Assembly: GCA_020628975.1 (NCBI GenBank)
Contig: JAHDEF010000096.1
Coordinates: forward strand, 1-6,675
Direction of reading: 5' to 3'
DNA: 6,675 nt
From: Aquimarina sp.
GTDB taxonomy: Bacteria; Bacteroidota; Bacteroidia; Flavobacteriales; Flavobacteriaceae
The notes beneath the pieces were generated by a model that was not told the DNA's origin, searched no databases, and saw only the letters and a program-made list of their open reading frames with translations. Shown here in pieces: positions 5,286 through 6,675 of the stretch; within the stretch, counting starts at the first letter, position 1, and the number at the start of each line of letters is the position of its first letter. A program made the translations under genes and the position numbers.

Positions 5286-6173
5286 TCAATGCGCCTCAGT
5301 AACTTCCTTAAATAAGGATTCAATATCCAATTGTTTTTCTTTTAAGTGAGTAATTTTTAAATGTTGTGCTACGGCAAAATCAAATAGAGCAGTTGGTTCT
5401 TGTTGTGAAAATACTATTTCAAAACAATTATTTGGTTTTATTTTTAATGAAGAAAAATGAGGTAATGATTTCAGTAATTCTGAATTAAAATCGGTGTCAA
5501 AACCGACTTCGTAAATAGTACTTTCTTGATTTGTATGTAATAAGCGATCATCAACTAAATTCCCTTTATTTATAATTATTACACGGTCACACATAGCATT
5601 TACTTCTTGCATAATATGTGTAGAAAGTAATACGGTTTTGTCTTTTCCTAAGTTCCTAATCAAATTACGAATGTCTTCTAATTGATTGGGGTCTAACCCT
5701 GTTGTAGGTTCATCAAGTAACAATACCGCAGGATCATGAAGGATTGCTGCAGCAAGTCCCACACGTTGTCTATACCCCTTAGAAAGCGTCCCTATTTTCT
5801 TTGAGAGGACATCGCCAAGCCCTGTCAATTCTACAACTTCATCAATACGCGCAATGGGTGTATTGTAAACAGCGGCATTAAAACTTAAATATTCTTTAGG
5901 ATATTGTTGTAAGTACAAAGGGTTATGTTCTGGTAGATAACCAATATGTTTTTTCACTTCGAAATGGTCATCTTCAATGTTTAAATTATTAACCCAAGCT
6001 GCTCCTTTACTCGATTTTTCGTAAGTCGTAAGTATTTTTAATAAGGTAGACTTTCCTGCACCATTAGGACCTAAGAAACCAACAATTTGACCATTAGGAA
6101 TTTCAAATGAGACGTCATTCAAGGCTAAATGGTTATTATATGATTTAGAAAGTTGATCGACTTTTATGGGCAT
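5286..6173 (-). CDS. gldA: GldA, ATP-binding subunit of the gliding-motility ABC transporter
   Basis: This 295-residue protein should power an ABC transporter at the inner membrane. In Flavobacterium it works with the membrane partners GldF and GldG and is linked to gliding motility. One nucleotide-binding domain fills residues 1-~210: Walker A GPNGAGKST (35-43), signature LSKGYRQR (130-137), Walker B VLLLDEP (150-156), D-loop GLDP (159-162) and switch His H186 in STHIMQEV. The usual Q-loop segment reads GYLPEHNPLY (78-87), with Glu where many ABC ATPases have Gln; I recall this stretch as characteristic of GldA-type proteins. The C-terminal ~85 residues are a less conserved extension. Full length, with ATG at 6173 and no strong ribosome site. 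gldF and gldG are not in the window, as expected where gldA stands apart. It could be another DrrA/NatA-like ATPase, but the match to GldA is strong. Confidence 0.88.
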   Translation of the reverse strand: MPIKVDQLSKSYNNHLALNDVSFEIPNGQIVGFLGPNGAGKSTLLKILTTYEKSSKGAAWVNNLNIEDDHFEVKKHIGYLPEHNPLYLQQYPKEYLSFNAAVYNTPIARIDEVVELTGLGDVLSKKIGTLSKGYRQRVGLAAAILHDPAVLLLDEPTTGLDPNQLEDIRNLIRNLGKDKTVLLSTHIMQEVNAMCDRVIIINKGNLVDDRLLHTNQESTIYEVGFDTDFNSELLKSLPHFSSLKIKPNNCFEIVFSQQEPTALFDFAVAQHLKITHLKEKQLDIESLFKEVTEAH

Positions 6174-6237
6174 GGAATTAAAAGGATTTTAATTTGATGA
6201 ATTATATCTTTCTTAACAAAATATTATTTTAAAAAGC

Positions 6238-6320
6238 GTCACCCTGAATTTATTTCCGGGTCTCACATAAATATAGTAGCCTTTACAGCTGATGAGATAC
6301 GGAAACAGGTTCGGTATGAC
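6238..6320. repeat. 83-bp imperfect palindromic element in the gldA 5' region
   Basis: The arms at 6238-6265 (GTCACCCTGAA ... TCTCA) and 6293-6320 (TGAGA ... TTCGGTATGAC) are inverted repeats of 28 bases with about 20 matches. The terminal GTCA/TGAC and inner TCTCA/TGAGA pairs are perfect. The type (GTCACCCTGAA...TCTCA...TGAGAT...TGAC) is familiar from intergenic regions of flavobacterial genomes. If the gldA promoter is at 6339-6372, the element is transcribed within its leader. Confidence 0.75.
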
Positions 6321-6338
6321 AAAATTGTATTTTAAAAT

Positions 6339-6372
6339 CAAAAATACGCTCTTTTTATTTTGTAGTTACAAA
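6339..6372 (-). promoter_or_regulatory. Candidate gldA promoter
   Basis: On the minus strand TATTTTTG (6339-6346) matches TAnnTTTG exactly, and TTTG (6369-6372) lies 22 bases upstream as a -33 element, slightly wider than usual. Transcription would start near 6335, giving a leader of about 160 bases that includes the palindromic element. It interleaves with the plus-strand pheA promoter. Confidence 0.5.
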
Positions 6373-6388
6373 ACTTTAAATACATTTG
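6359..6388 (+). promoter_or_regulatory. Promoter of the pheA leader and operon
   Basis: TACATTTG (6381-6388) matches TAnnTTTG exactly, with TTTG (6359-6362) as -33 element 18 bases upstream. The start should fall near 6392, about 15 bases before the leader-peptide ATG. TTGTG-CCA-CACAA (6386-6398) is a small inverted repeat over the start region. Confidence 0.72.
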
Positions 6389-6407
6389 TGCCACACAATA
6401 ACAACAG

Positions 6408-6461
6408 ATGAATAATTTATTTTACACATTTTCATTTTACTTCTTCTACTTTTTTAAGTAA
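6408..6461 (+). CDS. Phe/Tyr-rich leader peptide of the pheA attenuator
   Basis: This tiny reading frame encodes MNNLFYTFSFYFFYFFK: 17 residues, of which 7 are Phe and 3 Tyr, with most of them crowded at 8-16. It lies between a good promoter and a strong terminator directly before prephenate dehydratase, the enzyme committing prephenate to phenylalanine. This is the layout of the enterobacterial pheL attenuator. The peptide itself probably has no function. Its translation would measure charged tRNA-Phe, and perhaps tRNA-Tyr: with enough of both the ribosome reaches the stop codon at 6459-6461, otherwise it stalls in the aromatic run. The ATG has an A-rich upstream (ACAATAACAACAG) and no Shine-Dalgarno site. 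Confidence 0.85.
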   Translation: MNNLFYTFSFYFFYFFK

Positions 6462-6465
6462 GAAG
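6443..6465 (+). promoter_or_regulatory. Pause (1:2) hairpin over the end of the leader peptide
   Basis: CTTCTACTT (6443-6451) pairs with AAGTA (6456-6460) and GAAG (6462-6465): 9 bp with one bulged A and a TTTT loop. It covers the last aromatic codons and the stop codon, as the pause hairpin of a classical attenuator does. A second possible pairing, ACACAA (6393-6398) with TTGTGT (6473-6478), would enclose the whole leader frame. Confidence 0.55.
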
Positions 6466-6512
6466 CGGGATGTTGTGTAATATAAATTTAAAATAAATTA
6501 TATGAAATCCCG
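6466..6512 (+). promoter_or_regulatory. Antiterminator (2:3) pairing of the pheA attenuator
   Basis: CGGGAT (6466-6471), starting five bases after the leader stop codon, is the exact complement of ATCCCG (6507-6512), which is the core of the 5' arm of the terminator. The two structures exclude each other. Between them an A/T-rich hairpin (ATATAAATTT 6480-6489 with AAATTATAT 6495-6503, one bulge) would bring the arms together. A ribosome at the leader stop codon would cover 6466-6471 and free the terminator. A ribosome stalled in the aromatic codons would leave this segment open to form the antiterminator. Confidence 0.65.
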
Positions 6513-6539
6513 ATTCGCTAAGAGTCGGGATTTTTTTTT
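6505..6539 (+). terminator. Attenuator terminator upstream of pheA
   Basis: AAATCCCGATTC (6505-6516) pairs with GAGTCGGGATTT (6522-6533) as a 12-bp stem with one G-U pair and a 5-base loop GCTAA. The T-run is nine long (6531-6539) and ends eight bases before the pheA ATG. A terminator placed inside a transcript leader, directly before the gene it would silence, fits conditional termination better than the end of another gene. Confidence 0.9.
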
Positions 6540-6546
6540 GAGTACT

Positions 6547-6675
6547 ATGCAAAAAACAATAGGAATTCAAGGAGTAAAAGGCTCATACCATCACCAAGTA
6601 GCATTAAGTTATTTTGGAAATGCTATTGAAATTGATGAATGCATGTCTTTTCAAGAGCTGGTAAAAAGCATCGAG
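6547..6675 (+). CDS. pheA: Prephenate dehydratase, N-terminal part (cut by window end)
   Basis: Only 43 codons are present. The start MQKTIGIQGVKGSYHHQVAL matches the N terminus of stand-alone prephenate dehydratases of Bacteroidota (pattern IQG-x-KGS-[FY]-HHQVA, then a DEC-x-SF-x-ELV segment), without the chorismate mutase domain that precedes it in the enterobacterial enzyme. The enzyme converts prephenate to phenylpyruvate in phenylalanine synthesis, in the cytoplasm. The ATG follows the T-run of the attenuator with no Shine-Dalgarno site. Expression is probably governed by the leader upstream. Further aromatic amino-acid genes may follow outside the window. Confidence 0.88.
   Translation, partial: MQKTIGIQGVKGSYHHQVALSYFGNAIEIDECMSFQELVKSIE

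Noticed and set aside
6390..6540. T-box or amino-acid riboswitch upstream of pheA
   Set aside because: No T-box consensus (such as TGGNACCGCG) is present, and the Phe/Tyr-rich leader frame explains the leader as ribosome-mediated attenuation.
1..6675. tRNA, rRNA or transposase genes
   Set aside because: No cloverleaf, ribosomal RNA segment or transposase coding sequence was seen on either strand.

Overview
The window looks like chromosomal DNA of a marine-type member of the Flavobacteriaceae (Bacteroidota). The base composition is AT-rich, Shine-Dalgarno sites are mostly absent, and there are exact matches to the Bacteroidota -7 promoter element TAnnTTTG. It carries a GldA-type ABC ATPase, a periplasmic-TPR sensor kinase and a DUF6364/PIN toxin-antitoxin pair. 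The gaps between genes are packed with short palindromic repeats.

Left part (1-3232). A small cystatin/stefin-like protein is encoded on the minus strand (348-611) and followed by a strong intrinsic terminator. Divergent from it, a 186-residue protein of unknown function (910-1470) is joined by a 1-base gap to a TTG-started TPR sensor histidine kinase of the HisKA_2 type (1472-3232). No response regulator lies beside the kinase.

Middle part (3233-5285). A repeat-rich stretch holds five G-rich heptamers, two ~125-bp copies of one palindromic element plus a shortened third copy, and other hairpins. Within it lie a 55-residue lipoprotein gene (3684-3851) and a toxin-antitoxin operon (4044-4702) that has its own promoter and a possible operator. 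The lipoprotein and the unknown protein upstream of the kinase end in the same kind of basic tail, PF-x-RIR-x-R-x-x-R, which may link the three genes.

Right part (5286-6675). gldA lies on the minus strand and prephenate dehydratase (pheA, cut by the window edge) on the plus strand, read from closely spaced divergent promoters. The pheA leader holds a complete candidate ribosome-mediated attenuator. Its parts are a 17-residue leader peptide with 7 Phe and 3 Tyr, a pause hairpin over its last codons, an antiterminator pairing, and a strong terminator ending 8 bases before the pheA start codon. This is the best regulatory find in the window. All calls come from reading the sequence; no search or folding program was run.
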